DNA of 64,000 bases, taken from Bacteroidales bacterium (GTDB lineage: Bacteria > Bacteroidota > Bacteroidia > Bacteroidales > UBA3663). Numbering within the stretch: the first letter of the stretch is position 1; every line of letters starts with the position of its first letter. Both the position numbers and the translations under genes were made by a program. A model generated the notes under the pieces. The model was not told the DNA's origin, searched no databases, and saw only the letters and a program-made list of their open reading frames with translations. This document shows positions 11,076 to 20,994 of this stretch, piece after piece. Location of the stretch: assembly GCA_017449065.1 (NCBI GenBank), contig JAFSKF010000031.1:32847-96846 (forward strand), given 5' to 3'.

Positions 11076-14051
11076 ATGAAAACGAAGTACAACTTCAGAT
11101 TCCTTCTGGCTTTGCTTGTTGGAATCTTCATGTCAGTCAACGTATTTGCCCAAAACGTAGAAGTTTCGGGAACCGTGGTTGACGACATGGGGGACCCTGT
11201 CCTTGGTGCTAACGTAGTTGTGAAGGGCACTGGTACCGGCGCAACAACGAACATGGATGGTCTGTTCTCTTTCAAAGCCCCTAAGGGCAGTACCTTGGTG
11301 ATCACCTTCATCGGTTATAAGACCCAGGAGGTTGTGTTCAACGGATCACCTTTGATGATTAAACTTCAAGAAGACAGCGAAATGCTTGAAGATGTTGTGG
11401 TAATCGGTTATGGTGTGGCTCGCAAGAACGACCTCACCGGTTCAGTTACTGCATTGAAACCTGATGAGAAGAATCACGGTGTGGTAACCAATGCCCAAGA
11501 CATGTTACAGGGTAAGATTGCCGGCGTAAATGTTACTCCAGGTTCCGGTGCTCCTGGTCAAGGTGCCACCATCCGTATTCGTGGCGGTTCATCTCTGAAT
11601 GCTTCTAACGACCCATTGATCGTTATCGATGGTATGGCTTTGGATAACCAAGGTGTGAAGGGTCTTTCCAATGGTCTTTCGATGGTGAACCCTGCAGACA
11701 TCGAGACTTTCACCGTTTTGAAGGATGCTTCTGCAACCGCTATCTACGGTAGCCGTGGTTCCAATGGCGTCATCATCATTACCACCAAGAAGGGGCGCGG
11801 ACAGAAACCTCAGCTTTCCTACAACGGAAGTGTTAGTGTCAGCACTGTCAACAAGACTGTCGATGTGTTGAATGCCACTGAATATCGCAAGTTCATCGCC
11901 GATTATTATGGCGAAGGTTCCACCGCCTACAGTTTGTTGGGAGATGCTGATACCGATTGGCAGGATGAAATTTATCGTACCGCTGTCAGCCACGATCACA
12001 ATATTACAATTTCGGGGGGGGCAAAAAATCTGCCATACCGTCTTTCTGTAGGTTATACCGATCAGGATGGTGTCCTGAAGACTTCTGACTTCAAGCGCAC
12101 CACCGCCAGCTTGAATCTGAATCCTACTTTCTTTGACAAGCATTTGACCGTTAACTTCAACGGCAAGTTCATGTATGCCCGCACGCAATATGCTAACACC
12201 GATGCTATTGGCTCAGCTACTCGTATTGATCCGACCCAGCCAATCAAGGCTGCCGGTTTCGACAATTTCAATGGTTATTTTGCTTGGGTAACAGACGGTT
12301 CGACTTTGAACGATCCTAACTATCCCCTCTATCCTGAACGTAATGCTGTCAGCAATCCGGTGGCTCAGTTGAATGAGAAGGACGATGTAGCACATTCTCG
12401 TTCTTGGCAGGGCAACTTGGAGCTCGACTATAAGATTCATGGCTTAGAGGACTTGCACCTGCACATGAACTTTGCAGGTGATTACGGTAACGGTGCTCAG
12501 CATACAACCTATGCAGATTGGGGACCGACCAACTTCTATTATGGTAACGATGGCAGTTCGGCTGAAGAGAAGTTCAACCTCACCTATTCAGCCTATGCTC
12601 AATACATCAAGGATTTCAATAAAGCCAATCACTTCGATATCATGGTAGGTTACGAATGGAGCCACATGAAATATTGGGGAAGTAGCCTCTATTTGGATCC
12701 ACGCACCAATGGCGAACACTCGCTGAGCCAAAGCCGCTGGATGCAGGAATCCTATCTGGTATCTTTCTTCGGACGTGCTTTCTATAGTCTGTTGGATCGT
12801 TACTTGCTGACATTTACCGTACGTGATGACGGATCTTCGCGTTTCGACGATCACTGGTCTTTGTTCCCGTCTGCTGCTTTTGCCTGGAAAATTAAGGACG
12901 AAGTATTCCTAAAGGATATCGATTGGATCTCCGAAGCTAAAGTGCGTGCCGGCTGGGGTAAAACCGGTCAGCAGGATGGTATCGGCAACTACAAGTATTT
13001 TGCTACCTACAACGTCAACACTACCAACGTAGATGGACGTTATCCAATCAAAGGTGTGAACGATACAGGTTTGCTCTATCGTCCGGATGCTTACAATAAA
13101 CATTTGAAGTGGGAAACCACTGAGACCACCAACATCGGCATCGATTTGGGCTTCCTCCGCGATCGTTTCACTTTGACCGCCGACTGGTATCTGCGTAAAA
13201 CCAACGATCTGATTAACATAGCTTCCGTCAGTGCCGGTTCGAACTTCCGCAACCAGGTAATCTCCAACATCGGTACGATGGAGAATCAGGGTGTAGAAAT
13301 CTCGGCAACCGTTCGCCCAATTCAAACACGCAACTGGCAGTGGGAGATTTCCGGTAACTTCAGCTACAACAAGAACGAAATTAAGAAACTGACAGGAGAA
13401 AGTTCTGTGGTGAAGGTCGGTGGAATTTCCGCTGGCACGGGTAATACCGTTCAGGTTCAGGCTCCTGGACATCCAAAGAATACCTTCTACGTTTACCAGC
13501 AGGTTTACGGCGAAGACGGCAAGCCTTTGGAAGGCGTCTATGTAGATCGTAACGGCGACGGCTCGATTACCGATGCGGATCTGTATTTCTATAAATCGCC
13601 TGACGCTCCTTACACGGCTGGTTTGAGCTCTCGTCTGAGTTATAAGAACTGGGATCTCGGTTTCAATCTCCGTGCCAGCTTCAACAACTATGTTTATAAC
13701 GATACCGAGGCCGGCAAGATGAATATCGAAAAGCGTTTCGACAGTTCTTTCGATTATTTGCAGAATGCTACTCCTGCAGGTATTCGTCGTAACTGGCAGA
13801 CCTACGATCATGCCGTTTCTGATTACTGGGTAGAAAACGGGACCTTCCTGAAGTGCGACAATATCACTTTGGGCTACAGTTTCCGCGATTTGTTTAACAC
13901 TCGCCTGAACGGACGTGTCAACCTATCGGCTACCAATGTCTTTACCATTACAAACTACAACGGCATCGATCCTGAAGTGGCTGGTGGTATCGATAACAAC
14001 ATGTACCCACGTCCATTCACCATGCAACTGGGTCTTCAACTTAACTTCTAA
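11076..14051 (+). CDS. susC: SusC-like TonB-dependent outer-membrane transporter
   Basis: A 991-residue TonB-dependent transporter of the SusC/RagA class. It has a signal peptide (MKTKYNFRFLLALLVGIFMS..VFA), a carboxypeptidase-regulatory-like domain (about 28-110), a TonB-box/plug junction (EDVVVIGYG), a plug with the family signature YGSRGSNGVIIITTKKG, and a long beta-barrel ending in an aromatic residue (LQLNF). It imports the maltooligosaccharides captured by SusD. susD follows after 12 bp. A run of eight G (12014-12021) lies inside the coding sequence and keeps frame here (codons for S-G-G-A), but it is a possible slippage site. Confidence 0.96.
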   Translation: MKTKYNFRFLLALLVGIFMSVNVFAQNVEVSGTVVDDMGDPVLGANVVVKGTGTGATTNMDGLFSFKAPKGSTLVITFIGYKTQEVVFNGSPLMIKLQEDSEMLEDVVVIGYGVARKNDLTGSVTALKPDEKNHGVVTNAQDMLQGKIAGVNVTPGSGAPGQGATIRIRGGSSLNASNDPLIVIDGMALDNQGVKGLSNGLSMVNPADIETFTVLKDASATAIYGSRGSNGVIIITTKKGRGQKPQLSYNGSVSVSTVNKTVDVLNATEYRKFIADYYGEGSTAYSLLGDADTDWQDEIYRTAVSHDHNITISGGAKNLPYRLSVGYTDQDGVLKTSDFKRTTASLNLNPTFFDKHLTVNFNGKFMYARTQYANTDAIGSATRIDPTQPIKAAGFDNFNGYFAWVTDGSTLNDPNYPLYPERNAVSNPVAQLNEKDDVAHSRSWQGNLELDYKIHGLEDLHLHMNFAGDYGNGAQHTTYADWGPTNFYYGNDGSSAEEKFNLTYSAYAQYIKDFNKANHFDIMVGYEWSHMKYWGSSLYLDPRTNGEHSLSQSRWMQESYLVSFFGRAFYSLLDRYLLTFTVRDDGSSRFDDHWSLFPSAAFAWKIKDEVFLKDIDWISEAKVRAGWGKTGQQDGIGNYKYFATYNVNTTNVDGRYPIKGVNDTGLLYRPDAYNKHLKWETTETTNIGIDLGFLRDRFTLTADWYLRKTNDLINIASVSAGSNFRNQVISNIGTMENQGVEISATVRPIQTRNWQWEISGNFSYNKNEIKKLTGESSVVKVGGISAGTGNTVQVQAPGHPKNTFYVYQQVYGEDGKPLEGVYVDRNGDGSITDADLYFYKSPDAPYTAGLSSRLSYKNWDLGFNLRASFNNYVYNDTEAGKMNIEKRFDSSFDYLQNATPAGIRRNWQTYDHAVSDYWVENGTFLKCDNITLGYSFRDLFNTRLNGRVNLSATNVFTITNYNGIDPEVAGGIDNNMYPRPFTMQLGLQLNF

Positions 14052-14063
14052 TTCCGTACAATC

Positions 14064-15653
14064 ATGAAAAAGAAATATATTCTTTCTGTAGCTTCACTTG
14101 CCATGATGATGGGAATGACCACTTCGTGCGTAAATGATCTGGACGTTACGCCTATAGATCCGAGCTCTACGATGGTGGTTGATGAACCAGCTCTCTATGC
14201 CAAGTGTTATGCCAATATGGCACTGGCCGGCAATACCGGTGCTAATGGGGACTGCGATATTGATGGTCTAGATGGCGGTACCACCGGCTATGTGCGCCAG
14301 CTTTGGAACGCCAACGAGCTTCCAACCGATGAGGCTATCTGTGCTTGGGGCGACCCTGGTATCCCGGCTTTCAACTTCAACCAGTATGATGCTGCTCATC
14401 CGATGTTGCGTGGTTTCTACTATCGTTTGTATGTAGGCATCGACTACTGCAATCATTACATGGATGTCTGCGGTGGTATTGATGCTACCCGTTCTGCAGA
14501 AGTTCGCTTCCTGCGCGCGCTCGACTACTACTATTTGATGGATTGCTTTGGCAATGTGCCTTTCACACTCGAGATTTCGGCAAGCAGCCCGAAACAGATT
14601 CAGCGTGCTGATTTGTTTAAATGGCTGGAAGATGAACTGCTTGATTTGAAGGATGATCTTCTGGCACCACGTGCTGTGACGAGTTTCGACGACGGTTATG
14701 GCCGTGCCGATCAGGATGCTGCCAATTTGTTGCTGGCTCGTTTGTACCTGAATGCCGAAGTTTATACTGGCGAGGCACGCTGGGACGATGCCAAGACCTA
14801 CGCAGAGAAAGTCATCAATGGTCCTCACATCCTGAACACAACAGGTTCTGGCAAGTGGAGTGCTTATCAGATGCTCTTTATGGGCGATAACGGAGAGACC
14901 AGCGCTGCAACCGAAGCTGTTTTGCCTTTGCTGCAGGACGGTATTACCACCACCTCTTGGGGTACTTCCCTCTTCCTGATGGCTTCCACTTGGAAGGATG
15001 ATATGAACTACAACTCCGACTATGGAACCACCGAGTTCTGGGCAGGTAACCGTGCACGTCGTCAGTTGCTCGACAAGTTCTTCCCAAGTTCTGACGCTCC
15101 TAATGTAAACTACGAAGATATGGTGGCTGCTGCCGGCGACGATCGTGCGCTTTTCTATGGTATTGACCGCACTCTGAGCATCGCTTCTCCTACCGAGTAT
15201 TTTGACGGTTTTGCTGTTGCCAAGTTCCGTAATACCTATGCTGGCGAAGGAGCACCTCGTCACTCGCAGTTTGTCGATATGGACTTTTTCCTAATGCGCT
15301 CGGCAGAGGCTTATCTGATCTATGCAGAAGCCGATGCTCGCCGAAACGGAGGTGTGACAACAGACGCAGGTACCGGTTATATTAATCAGTTACGTTCTCG
15401 TGCCCACGCCACCACTCAGGCTCAGTACTCCCTCAATCAGATTTTGGACGAACGTGCCCGCGAGTTGTACTTCGAAGGCTATCGTCGTACCGACCTAATC
15501 CGCTATGGTCTGTATAACAGCAGCGATTACCTATGGGAATGGAAGGGTGGCACACAGAATGGAGTCAGTTTCGGTGCATTCCGCAATCTCTATGCACTTC
15601 CTGACGAGGATATGAATGCCAATCCTAACCTCACACAGAATCCAGGTTATTAA
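14064..15653 (+). CDS. susD: SusD-like starch-binding outer-membrane lipoprotein
   Basis: A 529-residue SusD/RagB-family protein with a lipoprotein signal (Cys22 in MTTSC). The family's TPR-type helices, N-terminal SusD-like part and C-terminal part ending YALPDEDMNANPNLTQNPGY are all recognisable; the last motif is typical of the family. The segment ELPTDEAICAWGDPGIP supplies aromatics in the region where SusD lines its starch-binding arc, which supports an amylose ligand. It sits 12 bp after susC and 18 bp before susE, and would form the lid of the SusC transporter on the cell surface. Confidence 0.95.
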   Translation: MKKKYILSVASLAMMMGMTTSCVNDLDVTPIDPSSTMVVDEPALYAKCYANMALAGNTGANGDCDIDGLDGGTTGYVRQLWNANELPTDEAICAWGDPGIPAFNFNQYDAAHPMLRGFYYRLYVGIDYCNHYMDVCGGIDATRSAEVRFLRALDYYYLMDCFGNVPFTLEISASSPKQIQRADLFKWLEDELLDLKDDLLAPRAVTSFDDGYGRADQDAANLLLARLYLNAEVYTGEARWDDAKTYAEKVINGPHILNTTGSGKWSAYQMLFMGDNGETSAATEAVLPLLQDGITTTSWGTSLFLMASTWKDDMNYNSDYGTTEFWAGNRARRQLLDKFFPSSDAPNVNYEDMVAAAGDDRALFYGIDRTLSIASPTEYFDGFAVAKFRNTYAGEGAPRHSQFVDMDFFLMRSAEAYLIYAEADARRNGGVTTDAGTGYINQLRSRAHATTQAQYSLNQILDERARELYFEGYRRTDLIRYGLYNSSDYLWEWKGGTQNGVSFGAFRNLYALPDEDMNANPNLTQNPGY

Positions 15654-15671
15654 TTTTCAGATTAATCAGTT

Positions 15672-16928
15672 ATGAAAAAGATATTTTCTTATGCGATGAT
15701 GCTCGTGGCTGGTAGCCTGGCTTTCATCTCATGCGATGCTGACCACGATTCGAACCCAACGCTGGTAACCCCGGCTGATGGATCGTTCGTGCTCAACACA
15801 CCTGTTTATGGTACAGGTGTGGTAGATCTCTTCAATTCGAACGGCATCGAATTGAGCTGGTCGCAGCCGCAGTTCACCAATCCCTCGGCTCCTGTCACTG
15901 CCTATTATGAAGTTCAGCTTTCCAACACCGGCAGTTTCACTACAGCCTACAATGCCGATTCGCTTGATAACAGTGCAGCCGACTTTATTGCTCTTGACGA
16001 AACGTTCACTACTTGTGATGTAGAAGTTTCGGCTTCGGCTATTGCGACCGCTTTGGAAACTCTCAACCAATGGCCTGAGGGCGATGCTGTTTTCAACAAT
16101 GCTCTGACACTTTCCATCCGTGTTCGCGCTTTCGTGCAAAACGCTTCTTTCAAGGTTCTTTCACAGACTTTCTCGAACACAGTATCGGTTCAGACACTTC
16201 CTTATTATGTAGAACTGAAGAATGCAGATCCTGATATCTGGTACCTCATCGGCGCTGATATCGGTAATGGTAGCTGGGGCTCTGACGTTCCTACTGGAAG
16301 CCTGCCAATGCAGACAGTGGCCGACTTCGAATATGATAAGAAGACCGGCTTCGGTCAGATTACCTGGACTGGTTATCTGGGCGGCAATGGCTTTAAGGTA
16401 AAACACCTTACTTCATCTTGGGACGAACAAATCGGACAAGGCAGTGCCTACGGTGCTTTTGTCAAGAACGATGGCGGCTCTGGCAACATTACGGTTCCAA
16501 CAGCAGGCATCTATACGATCACTATCGATACTGAGAAGTTAGATGGTATTGACGACAAGGCAGATTGCTCAAGTGCAGTTAAGGTTGAAGCTTACGACGG
16601 CACACCTACCATATTTGCTGGCATGTGTGTTTCAGGAAACTTCAACGATTGGGGTGATACCGCAATGGAACCGGTTCATTCTTATGATGGCGCTGAAAAC
16701 CATGACTGGTACACAACCATAACGCTCGATGGCGCTCAAGAAATCAAGTTCAAAGAGCCAGGTTCATGGGATTATAATTCAGGCGGTTCAATCAGCGAAA
16801 CTCAGGATGGCAGCTACTACGGTTATGGCACCAACAATGGTGCAAACATCTGCCCTGCTGCCGGAAAGTACCTCGTAATCTACAACGATATTACACGTTT
16901 CTATCGTTTCATTCTCCAGGAAGAATAA
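15672..16928 (+). CDS. susE: SusE-like surface starch-binding lipoprotein
   Basis: 418 residues with a lipoprotein signal (Cys21 in AFISC). An N-terminal Ig-like SusE domain (about 25-178, starting LVTPADGS) is followed by two carbohydrate-binding modules: about 180-305 (WYLIGADIGNGSWG) and about 313-418 (MCVSGNFNDWG ending YRFILQEE). The length and layout match SusE. The last module carries the GxFNDW pattern shared with SusF modules. It lies in the susBCDEF run, 25 bp before the next gene, and should hold starch at the surface and influence the size of the oligosaccharides taken up. Confidence 0.88.
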   Translation: MKKIFSYAMMLVAGSLAFISCDADHDSNPTLVTPADGSFVLNTPVYGTGVVDLFNSNGIELSWSQPQFTNPSAPVTAYYEVQLSNTGSFTTAYNADSLDNSAADFIALDETFTTCDVEVSASAIATALETLNQWPEGDAVFNNALTLSIRVRAFVQNASFKVLSQTFSNTVSVQTLPYYVELKNADPDIWYLIGADIGNGSWGSDVPTGSLPMQTVADFEYDKKTGFGQITWTGYLGGNGFKVKHLTSSWDEQIGQGSAYGAFVKNDGGSGNITVPTAGIYTITIDTEKLDGIDDKADCSSAVKVEAYDGTPTIFAGMCVSGNFNDWGDTAMEPVHSYDGAENHDWYTTITLDGAQEIKFKEPGSWDYNSGGSISETQDGSYYGYGTNNGANICPAAGKYLVIYNDITRFYRFILQEE

Positions 16929-16953
16929 TATAGTTGTAAAAAAGAATTAAACT

Positions 16954-18942
16954 ATGAAAAATAAATTTTTATACGTCATGGCTTTGGGCGCAGCAGTTCT
17001 AACCGCTTGCTCCGACGATGACTACAAGGACTGGGTGAATCCGCAGAGCACCACACCGGGAGCGGTCGTTACCTTTGGAGACGGCAGTGTGACTGCTGTC
17101 AATACCATCGACTTCCGCCTGCTCGATACCACATATGTCAAAGTTTGCGAGATTACAGCTCCTACAGCTTCAAATGAAAGTTATAGTCCTGCTTACTCCA
17201 TTACGCTTTCTACAGCAGACAACCTGATTGAAGCAGCTACTTTCGACATTTCTGAAGAGGGTTATATGCTGGCTTCCGATTTGCAAGGCTATTTGGAAAG
17301 TTCGTATGGCAAGCGTCCTGTTGAACGTCAATTGGAGGCCTCCCTCTCTGTATGGGAAGCCAACGATGCAGCCAGTGTAAAACTGACATCTCAGCCTTTT
17401 GCCATTAAGGCGATTCCTCAGGCTCCGGACATCGAAACCCGGTATTATTTGACCGGTAACTTCAATGACTGGAACAATAACGACACAACCTATGTATTGA
17501 CCAATGGTGGTGGGGATGTCTATGAGAACTCTGTTTTCTCTTGCACTTTCCAGATTCCTGCAGACAAGGTTGAAACTGTTACCAACGACGGCATCCAGTT
17601 CAAAGTCACTCCTATTTCCGGCGTTGGAGGCGATTGGTCGGAATGCCTCGGTGCAGCCGATGCAGAAGGCAAGTTTAACTATCACAACGTCGGAGGTAAC
17701 TTCTCGTTCCCTTACGATGCTACTGCAAAGTTCTTCAAGGTATCCTTCGATATGCTCGATCAGACTTGGGAAAGCAAAACGCTCAGTTTCGCAGAATACT
17801 TCTATGAAATTGGCAATGAGTCTGGTTGGAGCACCAGCCACACTTTGCGTGTCACCAAAGACGAAGACGGCAATCCGACCGGTATCTACAAAGGTTATTA
17901 CTATCTGGATGGTGAGTTCAAGTTCAAGCCAAATGCCGACAACTGGGACAATGATCTGGAGAACAACGGAGGCTACACCCTCGATGAGAATGGTGCAGGA
18001 AACTGTCCGGCTCCTGCTACTTCAGGCATGTACGAGATTACTCTCGATCTCACTACGATGACCTACAGTCTGACTACCATTGAAAAAGTCGGTCTGATTG
18101 GCGACTTCAACAGTTGGGGTGGAGATGTAGAGCTTACCTATGATGCTACTTCCGGTTCTTACAAGACAACTGGTGTCGAGCTGGCTAAGGGTGGCGTCAA
18201 GTTCCGTGCTAATGCTGACTGGGTTATCAACTGGGGCGGCACTGGAACTACCGCAGGCGATGTAACTACCGTTGAAGGCATGACTCAAGATGGTGCCAAC
18301 ATCTCTCTTGCTGCAGGCACCTATGACATTGAGTTGACACTTTCTTACGATGGTAACCACAAGGCTGTATTCACCCAGACTGCGGCTGGTGCTGCATGGT
18401 CAGACTTCATCTACTATGCAGGTAATTCCAATGGTTGGGATGCCAGCGCAAATCCGTTGGCACTCAAGGGTGTCGGCACCTATCAGGGATTCTACTACAT
18501 CGATGGCGAATTTAAGATTGTAGATGGAGCCTGGTATGGCGACGGAGGCGAAGGTAAACTGAGCGGCGATGGTGGCAATATAGCTTCCGTAGCAGCTGGT
18601 TTCTACCAGATGGATGTCGATATGTCGGCCTATACCTACACTGTGACTCCTCTTACTGTCAGCATCGTTGGTAGCGCTACTGGCGATCCTGAATGGGGCA
18701 CAGATTTCGATATGACCTTCAATACTGCCACAAAAGTTTGGGAATATACCGGAGCTTTGAAAGCCGGTGAATTCAAATTCCGTGCCAACAAACAATGGGC
18801 CATCAGTTGGGGTGGAGCCGCTCTTGATGCCCTGACCTCCAATGGTGGCGCTAACCTGAGTATTGCTGCCGATGGCACCTACAAGATTACCTTTGCCCCG
18901 AATTGTGACGACAAGGGTGTAGCTACCATCGAGGCTCAATAA
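16954..18942 (+). CDS. Enlarged SusF-like surface starch-binding lipoprotein with five binding-type modules
   Basis: 662 residues, well above SusF of B. thetaiotaomicron (about 485 residues, three binding modules). A lipoprotein signal (Cys19 in LTAC) and an Ig-like domain (about 25-155) precede five modules: A about 160-278 (YYLTGNFNDWNNND), B about 280-372 (YFYEIGNESGWS), C about 376-475 (VGLIGDFNSWGG), D about 483-566 (FIYYAGNSNGWD) and E about 567-662. B resembles D (GYYYLDGEFKF against GFYYIDGEFKI) and C resembles E (KFRANADWVINWGG against KFRANKQWAISWGG), so B-C and D-E look like a duplicated pair. Its role is inferred to be multivalent starch tethering at the surface. Confidence 0.85.
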   Translation: MKNKFLYVMALGAAVLTACSDDDYKDWVNPQSTTPGAVVTFGDGSVTAVNTIDFRLLDTTYVKVCEITAPTASNESYSPAYSITLSTADNLIEAATFDISEEGYMLASDLQGYLESSYGKRPVERQLEASLSVWEANDAASVKLTSQPFAIKAIPQAPDIETRYYLTGNFNDWNNNDTTYVLTNGGGDVYENSVFSCTFQIPADKVETVTNDGIQFKVTPISGVGGDWSECLGAADAEGKFNYHNVGGNFSFPYDATAKFFKVSFDMLDQTWESKTLSFAEYFYEIGNESGWSTSHTLRVTKDEDGNPTGIYKGYYYLDGEFKFKPNADNWDNDLENNGGYTLDENGAGNCPAPATSGMYEITLDLTTMTYSLTTIEKVGLIGDFNSWGGDVELTYDATSGSYKTTGVELAKGGVKFRANADWVINWGGTGTTAGDVTTVEGMTQDGANISLAAGTYDIELTLSYDGNHKAVFTQTAAGAAWSDFIYYAGNSNGWDASANPLALKGVGTYQGFYYIDGEFKIVDGAWYGDGGEGKLSGDGGNIASVAAGFYQMDVDMSAYTYTVTPLTVSIVGSATGDPEWGTDFDMTFNTATKVWEYTGALKAGEFKFRANKQWAISWGGAALDALTSNGGANLSIAADGTYKITFAPNCDDKGVATIEAQ

Positions 18943-18969
18943 TTTTTCCTTTAAATACACACATCGGCT

Positions 18970-20973
18970 ATGAAGACATTCCGTTCTTTGATGCTTATGC
19001 TGGCAGTTTCGACTGCCAGCAATCTACAAGCCCAAGGTTGGCCTGAAAATTATGACGGCGTGATGCTGCAAGGATTCTATTGGGATTCCTATTCGGCAAC
19101 CAAGTGGACCAAATTGGAGGCTCAGGCTGACGAGATTTCTAACTATTTCTCGTTGCTTTGGGTTCCACAGTCGGCCTACACGGGCAGCAGCACTTCAATG
19201 GGCTACGATCCACTCTACTACTTCGACCAACGTTCATCGTTCGGTACAGAAGAACAGTTGCGTTCGCTCATCAGCACCTTGAAACAGAAAGGAACGGGTC
19301 TCATAGCCGATGTCGTGGTTAATCATCGCAAGAATGTCTCGAACTGGGTGGATTTCCCGGCTGAGACTTATAAAGGCGTCACTTACCAAATGCAAAGTAC
19401 CGACATTGTTGCCGACGACGATGGCGGAGACACCAAGACTTGGGCAACCCAAAACGGCTATAGTCTTTCATCCAATAAGGATGAAGGAGAAGGCTGGGGC
19501 GGTATGCGCGACCTTGACCACAAGTCGGCCAACGTACAAAAAAACGTGTTGGCCTATACGAAATTCCTTGTGGATGATATGGGTTATACCGGCTTCCGTT
19601 ACGATATGGTAAAAGGTTTCAACGGCTCACATGTGGCAGATTATAACGTGAATGCCGGTGTCCGTTTCTCAGTCGGCGAATACTGGGACGGCAATGTATC
19701 AGCTGTAACGAACTGGATTAACAACACCAAGATTAATAACGTCCCTCAGTCGGCCGCCTTCGACTTCCCCTTCCGCTATACTTGTCGCGATGCGGTGAAC
19801 AACAAGAACTGGGGTAATTTGAAAAATGCGGCAGTCAATAACGACACCAATTATCGGCGTTATGCTGTGACTTTTGTCGAGAACCACGATACGGAATACC
19901 GTTCAGCTACGGCTTCCAAGGATCCTATCAAAGCCGACACCGTTGCCTTGAACGCCTGGATGCTGGCAATGCCAGGCACACCTTGCGTCTTCCTGAAACA
20001 TTGGACCGACTGCAAAGAGGAAATCAAGAACCTGATTGAAGCACGTCGTCTGGTGGGCATCCACAGCCAAAGTCAGTATGCCGAATGGATGAGCGGGACA
20101 GCCTATGTCGGACGAACCGTTACCGGAACCCGAGGAACGTTGCGCGTTCTATGTGGAAACTATACTTACAACGTAGCCGCAAACTATATTGAGATTCTCT
20201 CTGGCAAGAACTACAAATATTATGTATTAAATACGCTCGAAGCCCCTTGGATTGGCCGAGGTTCTGGTACCTATACCGTTGGCGAGACCGTCAAGGTTCC
20301 ACTGGTAGCAGTATCAGCTGCTTCCGATGCGAAACTGGTCTATACCATCGATGGTTCTACCCCTACGACAACATCAGCCAGTGTGCAGAGCGGCACGGAA
20401 CTCAGCATTACATCTACTACGGTTTTGAAGGTCGGATTGTTGACGAATGGCGAAGTTAAGAACATCCAAAGTCGTACATATACATTCCAGGAGGCCGTAA
20501 CTTCAGAATACTATACGGCCACCATGCACGTCTGCAACCAATCAGGTGTGCTTAATCCTTTGTTCGCTTACGTATGGGCCGGACCGGACAACGAGCAGAT
20601 CAATGGTGGCTGGCCAGGCAAAAAACTGACCAATACTGTGACCGAAGGCAACCTGACCTGGTACACACAGTCATTCCAGATTCCCAAGAACGAAGACTAT
20701 GCCGTGAATTTCGTGTTCACCACTACGGGCGGCGGCACGCAAACCGTCGATGTGACTGGAATGAAAGCCGATGTTTATTATATTATTAACAGTACCAAGT
20801 CTGGCAATAAATATACCGTAACCGATGTTACCTCCCAGTATTCCGACCTTCCGGCAGTAAGTACATCCACTCCTACCGACCTTTCGGTTTACGATCTGTT
20901 GGGACGTCGGGTTACCGAGATGAAAAAAGGACAAATCTATCTTCAAAGAGGTAAGAAGATATTGATCAAATAA
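18970..20973 (+). CDS. Secreted GH13 alpha-amylase with CHB-type domain, CBM26 and T9SS sorting tail
   Basis: 667 residues. A Sec signal (MKTFRSLMLML..LQAQ) precedes a GH13 barrel (about 25-395) with nucleophile Asp212 (GFRYDMVKGF), acid/base Glu237 (FSVGEYWDG) and stabiliser Asp307 (VTFVENHDTEYR). A chitobiase C-terminal/Fn3-like domain (about 433-505, VYTIDGSTPT), a CBM26-like starch module (about 512-600, AYVWAGP..NGGWPGKKL) and a type A T9SS C-terminal domain (about 635-667, LSVYDLLGRRVTEMKKG..ILIK) follow. T9SS cargo is exported and anchored to, or released from, the cell surface, so this should start attack on granular starch. It lies in the place where a SusG lipoprotein would be expected. 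Confidence 0.92.
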   Translation: MKTFRSLMLMLAVSTASNLQAQGWPENYDGVMLQGFYWDSYSATKWTKLEAQADEISNYFSLLWVPQSAYTGSSTSMGYDPLYYFDQRSSFGTEEQLRSLISTLKQKGTGLIADVVVNHRKNVSNWVDFPAETYKGVTYQMQSTDIVADDDGGDTKTWATQNGYSLSSNKDEGEGWGGMRDLDHKSANVQKNVLAYTKFLVDDMGYTGFRYDMVKGFNGSHVADYNVNAGVRFSVGEYWDGNVSAVTNWINNTKINNVPQSAAFDFPFRYTCRDAVNNKNWGNLKNAAVNNDTNYRRYAVTFVENHDTEYRSATASKDPIKADTVALNAWMLAMPGTPCVFLKHWTDCKEEIKNLIEARRLVGIHSQSQYAEWMSGTAYVGRTVTGTRGTLRVLCGNYTYNVAANYIEILSGKNYKYYVLNTLEAPWIGRGSGTYTVGETVKVPLVAVSAASDAKLVYTIDGSTPTTTSASVQSGTELSITSTTVLKVGLLTNGEVKNIQSRTYTFQEAVTSEYYTATMHVCNQSGVLNPLFAYVWAGPDNEQINGGWPGKKLTNTVTEGNLTWYTQSFQIPKNEDYAVNFVFTTTGGGTQTVDVTGMKADVYYIINSTKSGNKYTVTDVTSQYSDLPAVSTSTPTDLSVYDLLGRRVTEMKKGQIYLQRGKKILIK

Positions 20974-20994
20974 CAGAAACACACATTATCTTCA

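Noticed and set aside
12909..15263. Long antisense frames over susC (12909-13811) and susD (14268-15263)
   Set aside because: Both are shadows of strongly supported genes.
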